Source of the DNA: Candidatus Omnitrophota bacterium
GTDB lineage: Bacteria > Omnitrophota > Gorgyraeia > Aquiviventales > Aquiviventaceae
Reading direction: 5' to 3'
Assembly: GCA_016180605.1 (NCBI GenBank)
Contig: JACPAW010000140.1
Location: 1-17,062 of the forward strand
DNA: 17,062 nt
This document shows positions 6,411-13,957 of this stretch, in pieces. Under the pieces are notes generated by a model. The model was not told where the DNA came from. It did not search any database and saw only the letters and a list, made by a program, of their open reading frames with translations. Numbering within the stretch: the stretch's first letter is position 1; each line of letters starts with the position of its first letter. The position numbers were made by a program, and so were the translations under genes.

Positions 6411-8375
6411 ATGGCCAATAGACAAACGATCGATTTTTCTGAACCCCCATCCTCCCGGGTAACGGTCCTCGATCGGGGTAATCTCCATCGCGTACTGAAT
6501 ACCCCTCAACTGTTTGCAATCGGCTATGGGGACGTGGGTTCTTCCATTTATTACGCACTGGGGGTTACGACCTTATACGCTTTGGGGGCCGTTCCGTTGG
6601 CCCTGGCCTTGGCCGGGGTCGTTTTCTTCTGCACCGTCCTGACCTATACGGAGCTGACCACGGCCATGCCGGAGTCCGGCGGCTCCTGCAGCTTTGCGCG
6701 GCATGCTTTTAACGACCTCGTTTCGTTTATCGCCGGCTGGGCTCTTTTGCTCGACTACATCGTGACGATTGCCATTTCCGCCTATTCCATTGGGCCATAT
6801 TTGAGCAACTTCATCCCCGCTTTGAAGAGTTCGGTGGGCAATGTGCCTTTTACCCTTGGAATCTTGGGAGTTTTGCTCGGGCTTAACGTGCTGGGTATCA
6901 AAGAGTCCACCCGTGTTTCGCTGCTTTTGTGCATCTTTGACATTGCCACGCAATTGGCGATTATCGGACTTGGGTTGGTTCTGCTCATGCAAATTGCCCA
7001 GCCGGCGCAGTTTTTTGAACACCTGCAGCAGCTTTGGAACCACATGCAAATTGGCGTTCCAGGGATGGCCTCTTCGCCTACTTGGCCGCAGTTTTGGAAG
7101 GGGGTAGGCATGGCCATGGTTGCCTACATTGGTATTGAGTCGATCTCCCAGCTTGCTGGAGAAGCTCGGCATCCCGATAAAACTCTGCCGCGGGCAACGA
7201 TTTCGACGATGATCACGCTCTTCGTGCTCTACTTCGGCGTCTCAACCATTGCCCTCACAGCACTTACTCCTCAGGAGCTGACCACCGGTTATCTGGAAGA
7301 TCCGATTGCGGGAATTGCGGCCTCCATGCCGTTCGGGAGGGAATACTTGGCTCCTTGGGTGGGGTTGTTGGGAGCCACCATCTTGTTCGTTGCCGCCAAT
7401 GCAGGACTCATCGGGGCTTCTCGTTTGACGTTTGCGATGAGCGAGCACTTTACATTGCCGCGGCTTTTTTATCGCCTTCACCCCAGATTCAAGACCCCGT
7501 ATGTGTCTTTGATCGCCTTTACCCTCATTGCGGGCCTGATCGTAATGGGAGCCAGGAATCTGACGCACATCGCAGAGCTTTATAACTTCGGTGCGATGCT
7601 CTCGTTCGCTCTGGCACACCTGTCCCTTTTGGGACTTCGGGTTCGGCAACCCGGCCTTCCGCGGCCTTTTAAGATTGGATGGAATATCCATATCGGCCGC
7701 TTCGAGCTGCCATTTACCGCGCTGCTAGGGTTCTTGGGAACTACGGCGGTGTGGGTGGATGTGATCTTCACGAAGCCAGCCGGTAGGAATCTTGGTTTTC
7801 TGTGGATGGGGGTGGGGCTTCTGTCTTACTTTTGGTATCGGCACCAACAAAAACTGCCCGCAGCAGCACGGCTTCAAATCGAACGCCTGCAAGTGCCTGG
7901 ATATCAGCCAGTCAGCGTTCAAAAAATCCTCGTACCGATAACCAGCGCTCACACCAATGACGTCATGCAGTTTGCAGCAAAGCTTGCCAAGACTCACGGT
8001 GCGGAGGTGACGGCACTCACCGTCATCGAAATTCCCCCAACCCTGCCCCTCGACACCTTTTTCCCGGAAAAACTCGCTATTGCCGATTCCTTGATGGAGC
8101 AAGCTCAGGCAATAGGAAGGGAGTACGAGTTGCCGGTTGATGCCCAAGTCAAGCAAGCGCGTTTTGCGGGAGAAACAATCGTAGAAATCGCCAAGGAAGG
8201 AAATTACGATCTGGTTATTCTCGCAGCCAGACCAAGGCCCGCAGCACCCGGTTTGGGTCTTTTCGGTACGACCGTGGATTACGTCACCCGCAATTCTCCC
8301 GGCCGCGTTTGGGTGATGAGCGGCTCATCGGAAACGGCAAGTCCTCTTTCGCCACCGCAAAACCCCGCCTCTTAA
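6411..8375 (+). CDS. APC-superfamily amino-acid permease fused to a C-terminal universal stress protein domain
   Basis: The 654-residue protein begins with about 12 hydrophobic segments (roughly 35-490). FAIGYGDVGSSIYYALGV near residue 36 is the APC helix-1 substrate/ion loop, and TELTTAMPESGGSCSF (about 82-97) is the conserved helix-2/3 loop. From about 502 (VQKILVPITSAHTNDVM) to the end it carries a UspA-like domain ending APGLGLFGTTVDYVTRNSPGRVWVM, which matches the glycine-rich nucleotide loop only approximately. Such permease-Usp fusions occur in bacteria and archaea; the Usp part presumably lies in the cytosol and may regulate transport. Substrate cannot be told. ATG 6411 follows the phased repeat with no clear ribosome site. 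Its TAA overlaps the convergent lpxB stop (TTAA at 8372-8375), leaving no room for a terminator. Confidence 0.88.
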   Translation: MANRQTIDFSEPPSSRVTVLDRGNLHRVLNTPQLFAIGYGDVGSSIYYALGVTTLYALGAVPLALALAGVVFFCTVLTYTELTTAMPESGGSCSFARHAFNDLVSFIAGWALLLDYIVTIAISAYSIGPYLSNFIPALKSSVGNVPFTLGILGVLLGLNVLGIKESTRVSLLLCIFDIATQLAIIGLGLVLLMQIAQPAQFFEHLQQLWNHMQIGVPGMASSPTWPQFWKGVGMAMVAYIGIESISQLAGEARHPDKTLPRATISTMITLFVLYFGVSTIALTALTPQELTTGYLEDPIAGIAASMPFGREYLAPWVGLLGATILFVAANAGLIGASRLTFAMSEHFTLPRLFYRLHPRFKTPYVSLIAFTLIAGLIVMGARNLTHIAELYNFGAMLSFALAHLSLLGLRVRQPGLPRPFKIGWNIHIGRFELPFTALLGFLGTTAVWVDVIFTKPAGRNLGFLWMGVGLLSYFWYRHQQKLPAAARLQIERLQVPGYQPVSVQKILVPITSAHTNDVMQFAAKLAKTHGAEVTALTVIEIPPTLPLDTFFPEKLAIADSLMEQAQAIGREYELPVDAQVKQARFAGETIVEIAKEGNYDLVILAARPRPAAPGLGLFGTTVDYVTRNSPGRVWVMSGSSETASPLSPPQNPAS

Positions 8376-9508
8376 CCGCGCATTGTTTCCAAGACAACAG
8401 CTGCTGCGCGCTCTACCGCTCCTGGGGAGCCGAGTGCTAATCGAACCTGTCGCAGATTTTCCTTCATGATGCTGCGCTGTTTTTCATCGCGCAGCAGTTG
8501 AATCAATGTCTCGGCGATGCGGCGCGGGTTGGCCTGGGATTGGATCAGTTCCGGAACCACCCGCCGATTTGCCACGACATTGACGAGTGCAATGTCCGGC
8601 AACCGTAAGACCGCGCGCGCCGCCCAATAAGTAGGCCAAGAAGCCCGGTAGACAACCACCATGGGCACTTCTTGCAAGGCCGTTTCAAGAGTTACCGTAC
8701 CCGATGCGACGACCGCTGCGTCCAAAAGCTGCAGGATATCGGCTGCTTGGCCGCTGACCACGCGTGCCTCAATCGGGCTACGAGAGAGTGCCCTCTGGAA
8801 GGGTTCTTCGGAAGCGCTGGCAGCGCGCAGGATGATGAACTGAAGTCCCGGCATCCTCCATGCCGCGCGCTCGGCAGCCTTGAGCATCAGGGGCAGATGA
8901 CGCGAAATTTCCTTGTCGCGCGAGCCAGCCAGCAAGCCCACATTCATCCTCGATGGGTTTAGGTTCAGTTTTTTGAGGATTGTCTCTCGGCTTTCAGAAG
9001 GATGAGCCGAATCGATTAAAGGATGGCCCACCCAGCTGACAGCCACGTTGGCTTTTCGATAAAGTTGCTCTTCAAAGGGGAAAAACACCACCATCCGGTC
9101 CACGTAGCGCTGCACAAGGCGAAGACGCCAGCGGCCCCAGGCCCATAGTTGCGGGCTGATGTAATACAAAATAGGGATTTTGAATTTTTTTACGAGGGGA
9201 GCTACAAAGGGAAGGTTGAAATCTCCGAAATCAACCAGGATGACCAGATCCGGACGCTGTGTTTGCAAGTGAGCCTTAAGCGTTCGAAGGCTTTTGGAAA
9301 AGCGACCGATGTGGCGGGCAGCGTCAAATGGGCCAATGGCGCTGGCTGCGGTTAAGTGATCCAGCAGCTGCGCTCCGGCTTGAGCCATCGCGGGACCGCC
9401 TAGCGCAAAGAAACGAAGACCGGGTTCCTTTGCGCGTAGAGAGCGGATGAGGGATGCGGCATGGGCATCTCCGGATGGATCGCCGGCAACGAAGAGGATG
9501 GAAGGCAT
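8372..9508 (-). CDS. lpxB: Lipid-A-disaccharide synthase
   Basis: LpxB joins UDP-2,3-diacylglucosamine to 2,3-diacylglucosamine-1-phosphate (lipid X) to form the beta-1,6 disaccharide of lipid A; it is a peripheral inner-membrane GT-B glycosyltransferase. The 378-residue protein shows SILFVAGDPSGDAHAASLI at the start (usual form AGE-x-SGD; here Asp replaces Glu), YYISPQLWAWG (the family's YYxSPQxWAW), WVGHPLID, GLLAGSRDKEI and VASGTVTLETAL. ATG at 9508 is chosen; an in-frame start at 9556 would only translate the spacer repeat (C-V-L-Y-A-V-C-C-V). No ribosome site is seen. It lies downstream of the Gfo/Idh gene in the same direction, a pairing known from several lipid A clusters. Confidence 0.95.
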   Translation of the reverse strand: MPSILFVAGDPSGDAHAASLIRSLRAKEPGLRFFALGGPAMAQAGAQLLDHLTAASAIGPFDAARHIGRFSKSLRTLKAHLQTQRPDLVILVDFGDFNLPFVAPLVKKFKIPILYYISPQLWAWGRWRLRLVQRYVDRMVVFFPFEEQLYRKANVAVSWVGHPLIDSAHPSESRETILKKLNLNPSRMNVGLLAGSRDKEISRHLPLMLKAAERAAWRMPGLQFIILRAASASEEPFQRALSRSPIEARVVSGQAADILQLLDAAVVASGTVTLETALQEVPMVVVYRASWPTYWAARAVLRLPDIALVNVVANRRVVPELIQSQANPRRIAETLIQLLRDEKQRSIMKENLRQVRLALGSPGAVERAAAVVLETMRG

Positions 9509-9517
9509 GTTAGTGAC

Positions 9518-9612
9518 GAGCACACAGCACACAGCATACAGCACACAGAAGATCACGGATCATTCGTATAACTCACCGACTAGTCCTTTCTGTGTGCTGA
9601 GTGCTGTGTGCT
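9518..9612. repeat. 7-bp phased word repeat forming a hairpin (lpxB-oxidoreductase spacer)
   Basis: Left arm heptamers (9518-9552) read GAGCACA, CAGCACA, CAGCATA, CAGCACA, CAGAAGA. The right arm (9588-9612) reads TTCTGTG, TGCTGAG, TGCTGTG, TGCT, the near reverse complement, and stays in the same 7-bp register across a 35-base centre. The hairpin lies inside the lpx transcription unit, between the oxidoreductase stop and the lpxB start. Confidence 0.85.
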
Positions 9613-9618
9613 GATTGC

Positions 9619-10578
9619 TTATTGACGACGCATGGCGCGCTCGATACGCAGGGCAAACTCCAATGCCGCGCGCCCCTCTTCGCCGCTGACTAATGGCCGT
9701 TTTCTTTGCCTTACGGCTTCAATGAAAGCAAAGAGCTCATCCTGCAGCGGAGGCCGCTGGTTGACTGGAAGCTGAACTCTTTTAATGGAGCCGTTTTGTT
9801 TCCTGGCAAGTTCAACGGTTTGGGCTTTATAGTCGATGGAAAGGTAGCTGTCTTCTTGGAAGACGCGGATGCGGCGGATGGCTTCGTCGCTGATACGGCT
9901 TGCGGTCAAGTTGGCGATGCAGCCGGATTCAAACCGTACCCGAGCATTGGCGATGTCCTCACTGGGTGAAAGGACCGGTATGCCCACCGCCTCTACTTGG
10001 CGACAACGGGAATGGACCAGAAGCAAGATAAGGTCCAGGTCGTGGATCATGACGTCCAGCACGACACTCACATCCGTCCCCCGGAACGGATAGGGCGAGA
10101 GTCGGTGCACTTCGATGAAGCGCGGGTGCTGAAGCCACTTCAACGCGGCATGAATAGCTGCATTGAAACGCTCTACGTGGCCGACTTGAAGGATGCATTT
10201 TTGGCGCTGGGCTTCTCGGATCAAAGCATTGGCATCTTTCAGATTAGTCGCAAGGGGTTTTTCGATAAGTAGGTGGATTCCTTGTCGCAGCAAGGACAGA
10301 CCCACTTCTGCATGGAAACTGGTGGGTACGGCCAAACTGACGGCGTCCACCTTGCCTGCCAACTCGCGGTAGTCACTTAAGGCTTCGCAGTGAAGTGGTT
10401 TAGCCAAGGAAAGAGCCCGCTTGCGTTCTTTATCGCATACCGCGACAAGCCGCACTCCGCTTAAAGAGGCGTAAATTTGGGCATGACGGCTGCCCAGGTG
10501 GCCGACTCCTACTACAGCGACACGAAGGGGCACATGCCGCATTTTAGGTGTTTTGGGCGTTCGAGATGGGGTGGACAT
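9619..10578 (-). CDS. Gfo/Idh/MocA-family NAD(P)-dependent oxidoreductase, lipid A locus (GnnA-like?)
   Basis: The 319-residue protein has an N-terminal Rossmann fold, with RVAVVGVGHLGSRHA at about 19-33 as the dinucleotide loop. LLIEKPLA (about 103-110) is the Gfo/Idh EKP motif, and VMIHDLDLIL carries the catalytic-region His-Asp. The family oxidises or reduces sugars and sugar nucleotides. Position directly upstream of lpxB recalls GnnA of Acidithiobacillus and Leptospira, which oxidises UDP-GlcNAc at C3 for a 3-amino lipid A. The partner aminotransferase GnnB is not in the window, so this is a suggestion only. ATG 10578 fits the promoter described upstream; ATG 10542 is an alternative. Neither has a ribosome site. 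The first 12 residues are a Thr/Pro/Lys-rich leader before the fold. Confidence 0.88.
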   Translation of the reverse strand: MSTPSRTPKTPKMRHVPLRVAVVGVGHLGSRHAQIYASLSGVRLVAVCDKERKRALSLAKPLHCEALSDYRELAGKVDAVSLAVPTSFHAEVGLSLLRQGIHLLIEKPLATNLKDANALIREAQRQKCILQVGHVERFNAAIHAALKWLQHPRFIEVHRLSPYPFRGTDVSVVLDVMIHDLDLILLLVHSRCRQVEAVGIPVLSPSEDIANARVRFESGCIANLTASRISDEAIRRIRVFQEDSYLSIDYKAQTVELARKQNGSIKRVQLPVNQRPPLQDELFAFIEAVRQRKRPLVSGEEGRAALEFALRIERAMRRQ

Positions 10579-10584
10579 CAGTTG

Positions 10585-10614
10585 AGTCTACCAGAAGCCC
10601 TTGTCGGTCGTCAA
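10585..10614 (-). promoter_or_regulatory. Sigma-70-like promoter for the oxidoreductase-lpxB unit
   Basis: Read on the minus strand, TTGACG (10614-10609) and TAGACT (10590-10585) are 18 bp apart. A start about seven bases beyond the -10 box falls on the ATG at 10578, predicting a leaderless or nearly leaderless mRNA, consistent with the lack of a ribosome site. Confidence 0.5.
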
Positions 10615-10629
10615 TTGGCGTGGTAAAAT
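10601..10629 (+). promoter_or_regulatory. Sigma-70-like promoter for msbA
   Basis: TTGTCG (10601-10606) and TAAAAT (10624-10629) are 17 bp apart. The predicted start, near 10636, is about three bases before the msbA ATG, again giving a leaderless message. The -35 box lies only two bases from that of the divergent promoter. Confidence 0.5.
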
Positions 10630-10638
10630 AACCCACTT

Positions 10639-12432
10639 ATGTCCACGTATCTGAGACTGTTACGATATTTAAAGCCCCATCTGAGCATCTTCGGATTAGC
10701 CGTTGGTTGTATGGCCGCATCCAGCATCCTAAACGGCGTTCAATTCGGGGCCATTTTCCCGCTTGCCGATCGGATCATCACGAACAAGGGAATACCTGCT
10801 CCGGATTGGCTACCCCTGTGGCTCAAAGGCCTGGTTGGCTGGCTCAATGGCATTGAGCCTCTGCCGATGGCTGGCATGATCGCGCTGGGAATCCCTGTCT
10901 TGTTTCTTCTGAAAGGCCTCTTTGAATTCTGGCAGACGTTTTACATGAGTGCTGCTTCGCAGCGCGTGATCCGAGACCTGCGTCAGGCCCTCTTCGACCA
11001 TGTCGTAGGGGTCTCCTTGGATTACCACCACCGTTCCACTACCGGTGGCACTATGTCGCGGATTCTGTACGACACAAGCATCGTTCAGAACTCCATCACC
11101 GAAGGGGTCACGGACCTTTTCTTCCAAACTTTCCAAGTGCTGACGTTCTTGGCCATTGCCCTGGCAATTGACTGGCGTCTTTCGCTGACCATTTGCGTCA
11201 TCGTTCCTCTTATCGCTTGGCCGATTGGACGCATCGGCAAAGTGCTCAAGAAACTCTCGCAACAATCCCAGGTGGTGATGGGCCAATTGAACGCCACGAT
11301 TCTGGAATCCATCGAAGGCGTGCAGGTGATTCAGGGCTTCCTCGTTGAGGAAGAGGTCAGGCGCAAATTTCAGGGGATGAATGAGCGCTCTTATCGGCTC
11401 ACCCAAAAGCTTCAAAAACGCATGAATGCGCTCTCGCCTTTGACGGAGTTGGTTGCTTCAGCGGGCCTGGCGTTCGTATTTTGGATCGGCATTCGCAAGG
11501 TGGTCATGGATGAGATGACCTTAGGAACTTTTCTTATGTTCCTGGCTGCCATGGCCTCACTGGTGCGGCCTTGCAAGCGTTTAGCGCGGCTTCATGGCAT
11601 CAACCAGCAAGCCCTGGCCTGCGCGGAGCGGATCTTCCAAGTCCTGGATACGCCTTCTTCGGTTGTGGAGCATGCCAAGGCGAGGGTTTTGCCAAGCTTC
11701 CACCGGGAAATCACTTTTGAGCACGTTTCTTTCCAGTACGATTCCCAGCCGGTCTTGCGGGATGTTTCCTTGAGCATTCCTTGCGGGGAAACACTGGCTC
11801 TCGTGGGGCCTAGCGGGGGCGGGAAGACGACGCTGACCAATCTGATCGCGCGTTTTTACGATCCAACGGCCGGGCGCGTTCGAATTGATGGAGTGGATGT
11901 GCGCCATGTGACGCTCTCCTCGTTGCGCGGGCAGATCGGCCTTGTCACACAGCATACCTATTTGTTCAACGATACCGTCCGTGCGAATATCGCCTTAGGA
12001 AGGCCGCAAGCGGAGTTAACCGAGATCGTCGAGGCGGCAAAGCTTGCGAATGCGCACGAGTTCATTACTCGGCTTCCCAAGGGCTACGATACGTTCGTCG
12101 GTGAGCGCGGAGATATGCTCTCCGGAGGGGAAAGACAGCGGCTGGCGATTGCCCGTGCTCTGTTGAAAAGCCCTCGAATTTTAATTTTCGATGAAGCGAC
12201 AAGCCAGCTCGATGCCCAGTCGGAGCATTTGATCACCGAGGCCATCGAGCGTCTTACCAAGGACAGAACCGTTCTTATTGTGGCACACCGACTTTCCACG
12301 GTCCGGCTCGCCCACCGGATCGTGCTGATCCAGGAAGGGCGCATCGTGGAGCAAGGCAGTCACGACGAGCTTCTGCAAAAGAGCCCCCTGTATCGGAGGT
12401 TCTGTGAGCTGCAGCTGATGGTGACCAGCTAG
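10639..12432 (+). CDS. msbA: MsbA-type lipid A/lipid flippase, ABC exporter half-transporter
   Basis: The 597-residue protein is a full ABC exporter subunit with a type I membrane domain (about 1-330, six hydrophobic segments, opening MSTYLRLLRYLKPHLSIFGL) and a nucleotide-binding domain. Walker A is GPSGGGKTT near 390, the Q-loop follows at LVTQHTYLFNDTV, the signature LSGGERQRLAIARALL is near 494, Walker B ILIFDEATSQLD near 515, and the switch His is in VAHRLST near 550. As a homodimer it would flip lipid A-core across the inner membrane. Position next to lpxB supports MsbA over a drug exporter, but substrate is inferred. There is no ribosome site before ATG 10639, which agrees with the close promoter. 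Confidence 0.9.
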   Translation: MSTYLRLLRYLKPHLSIFGLAVGCMAASSILNGVQFGAIFPLADRIITNKGIPAPDWLPLWLKGLVGWLNGIEPLPMAGMIALGIPVLFLLKGLFEFWQTFYMSAASQRVIRDLRQALFDHVVGVSLDYHHRSTTGGTMSRILYDTSIVQNSITEGVTDLFFQTFQVLTFLAIALAIDWRLSLTICVIVPLIAWPIGRIGKVLKKLSQQSQVVMGQLNATILESIEGVQVIQGFLVEEEVRRKFQGMNERSYRLTQKLQKRMNALSPLTELVASAGLAFVFWIGIRKVVMDEMTLGTFLMFLAAMASLVRPCKRLARLHGINQQALACAERIFQVLDTPSSVVEHAKARVLPSFHREITFEHVSFQYDSQPVLRDVSLSIPCGETLALVGPSGGGKTTLTNLIARFYDPTAGRVRIDGVDVRHVTLSSLRGQIGLVTQHTYLFNDTVRANIALGRPQAELTEIVEAAKLANAHEFITRLPKGYDTFVGERGDMLSGGERQRLAIARALLKSPRILIFDEATSQLDAQSEHLITEAIERLTKDRTVLIVAHRLSTVRLAHRIVLIQEGRIVEQGSHDELLQKSPLYRRFCELQLMVTS

Positions 12433-12440
12433 TGCTTCGA

Positions 12441-12563
12441 CACGATTGACCTGATGAATTCTCAAGGGGTCAATCGTGCTCAGTGCCTCGATTTTCCTCG
12501 GCACTGAGTCCTGAGCGCAGTCGAAGGACTCAGCACTAGTGGTGAGCTATGTCGAACCACTAG
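12441..12563. repeat. Chain of four hairpins in the msbA-rpsB spacer
   Basis: (1) CACGATTGACC (12441-12451) pairs with 12468-12478. (2) CTCAGTGCC (12479-12487) pairs with 12500-12508, loop TCGATTTTCCTC. (3) TGAGTCCT (12505-12512) pairs with 12525-12532, loop GAGCGCAGTCGA. (4) CTAGTGGT (12536-12543) pairs with 12556-12563, loop GAGCTATGTCGA. Hairpins 2 and 3 share four bases and so compete at the edge. The last three have 12-nt loops of one type. They fill most of the 176-bp spacer; the remainder before rpsB holds GGGAGG at 12596-12601, and no promoter was clear to me. Confidence 0.88.
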
Positions 12564-12608
12564 CTCATTCACGCAGGGCCGTCGGGAAGGCAAAGGGAGG
12601 TACGTCGA

Positions 12609-13430
12609 ATGACCACCGAGTTGGTCAGGCAGTTGTTGGAAGCGGGTGTTCACTTTGGACACCAAACGAAGCGCTGGAATCCGAAAATGAAACCCTTTAT
12701 TTTCGGAAGCCGGTCGGGCATCTACATTTTGGATTTGGAAAAAACCGAGCAATGCCTGAAAACCGCTTGTGATTTTCTGGAAGACATCGCAGCCAGCGGC
12801 CAAAAAGTGCTGTTTGTCGGTACCAAAAAACAAGCGCGATCGATATTAGCCGCTGAAGCCGAACGTGCCAAGATGCCATTTGTGGTGACCCGTTGGCTTG
12901 GGGGCACTTTGACCAATTTCCAGACCATACGTGCCAATATTGAAAAGCTGCGGCGCTTGCGCTTGCAAAAAGAAAGCGGTTTCTTCGAGCGGATCTCGAA
13001 GAAAGATGCCAAGAATCTGCAACGGCAGCTCGACGGATTGGAGGAGCGGTTTTCAGGGTTAGCCGAGGTGGACCAAGTCCCAGGGTGTCTGTTTGTCGTC
13101 GATACCAAGCGCGAAGAAATCGCTGTTCGCGAGGCCCAGCGGGTCCAGATTCCCATTGTGGCCATATGCGATACGAATACGGACCCGGACTTGATTACTT
13201 ATCCGATCCCAGGCAATGACGATGCGATCCGATCGGTGAAATTGATGGTTTCCATAGCCGTAGAACGCATCATCGCAGGGCGACGTCGGTTTGAATTGCA
13301 GAACCAAAGTGCAGAGCTTGCCAAGGCGGCCTCTGAGGCAGGGGAAGACTCAAGCGACGCATCCGTTGCTTCCTCGGAAGAAGCGGCACCATCGACCATA
13401 GCCTCCGAGCGCAAGGACGCAACCCAATGA
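12609..13430 (+). CDS. rpsB: 30S ribosomal protein S2
   Basis: This 273-residue protein is a clear S2: LLEAGVHFGHQTKRWNPKMK at the N-terminus, YILDLEKTEQCL, VLFVGTKKQA, VTRWLGGTLTNFQTI, VVDTKREEIAVREA, and CDTNTDPDLITYPIPGNDDA toward the end. S2 binds late to the small subunit, near S1. Residues from about 230 form a Ser/Ala/Glu-rich low-complexity tail (EDSSDASVASSEEAAPS in part) of the kind often seen in S2. GGGAGG eight bases upstream sets the ATG. It heads the standard rpsB-tsf-pyrH-frr order and overlaps tsf by four bases (ATGA). Confidence 0.98.
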   Translation: MTTELVRQLLEAGVHFGHQTKRWNPKMKPFIFGSRSGIYILDLEKTEQCLKTACDFLEDIAASGQKVLFVGTKKQARSILAAEAERAKMPFVVTRWLGGTLTNFQTIRANIEKLRRLRLQKESGFFERISKKDAKNLQRQLDGLEERFSGLAEVDQVPGCLFVVDTKREEIAVREAQRVQIPIVAICDTNTDPDLITYPIPGNDDAIRSVKLMVSIAVERIIAGRRRFELQNQSAELAKAASEAGEDSSDASVASSEEAAPSTIASERKDATQ

Positions 13431-13957
13431 CGAAGGTGAGCTTGGACTCTATCAAGGCATTGCGCCAGCAAACGGGAGCTTCCATCAATGACTGCCGCCA
13501 AGCTCTGGCAAATTCCGGAGGGGATTCGGAAAAAGCCAGGGAATTTCTGCGGCAAAGAGGAGCGGCCATTGCTGAGAAACGCCAGGTGCGTGCGGCAGGA
13601 CAAGGCAGGATCGAAGCCTACATTCATCACGATGGACGCTTAGGCTCCATCGTGGAAGTCAATTGTGAAAGCGATTTTGTCGCTAGGACACCGGAATTCA
13701 TCCAATTCTGCAAGGATGTGGCGATGCAGGTGGTGGCGAAAAATCCGCGCTTCGTCAGTGTAGAGGAAGCCTCCGATCAAAAATCCATGAGCGATGAGGA
13801 TAAAAAAGCCCTGTGTCTTTTGGAACAACCGTTTATCAAGGATGAAAAAATATCTATCGGCGATCTGCTGAAATCTTTGATCGCCAAAACAGGAGAAAAG
13901 GTGGTCATCCGACGGTTCGCGCAATTCACACTGGGTGCCAACGATGCGGCCTGCTGA
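13427..13957 (+). CDS. tsf: Elongation factor Ts, short form
   Basis: EF-Ts is the nucleotide exchange factor that recycles EF-Tu. The 176-residue protein has the UBA-like N-terminal domain (SIKALRQQTGASINDCRQAL, about 7-26) and the core signature VEVNCESDFVARTPEF that contacts EF-Tu (usually VNCETDFVA). It ends with TGEKVVIRRFAQF (about 157-169). It is much shorter than E. coli EF-Ts (283) and somewhat shorter than the Thermus form (196); the second core repeat and C-terminal module are missing, as in known short bacterial EF-Ts. There is no sign of a frameshift. Start overlaps rpsB by ATGA; AAGGA lies upstream. Its 3' end overlaps pyrH. Confidence 0.96.
   Translation: MTKVSLDSIKALRQQTGASINDCRQALANSGGDSEKAREFLRQRGAAIAEKRQVRAAGQGRIEAYIHHDGRLGSIVEVNCESDFVARTPEFIQFCKDVAMQVVAKNPRFVSVEEASDQKSMSDEDKKALCLLEQPFIKDEKISIGDLLKSLIAKTGEKVVIRRFAQFTLGANDAAC

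Noticed and set aside
6573..7172. Minus-strand open frame of 199 codons
   Set aside because: It lies wholly antisense to the permease membrane domain and has the Arg/Gln/Gly-rich, low-complexity look of a shadow frame.
9509..9556. Longer lpxB start
   Set aside because: The added residues are simply the translated CAGCACA repeat; LpxB proteins begin near MPSILFVAGD.
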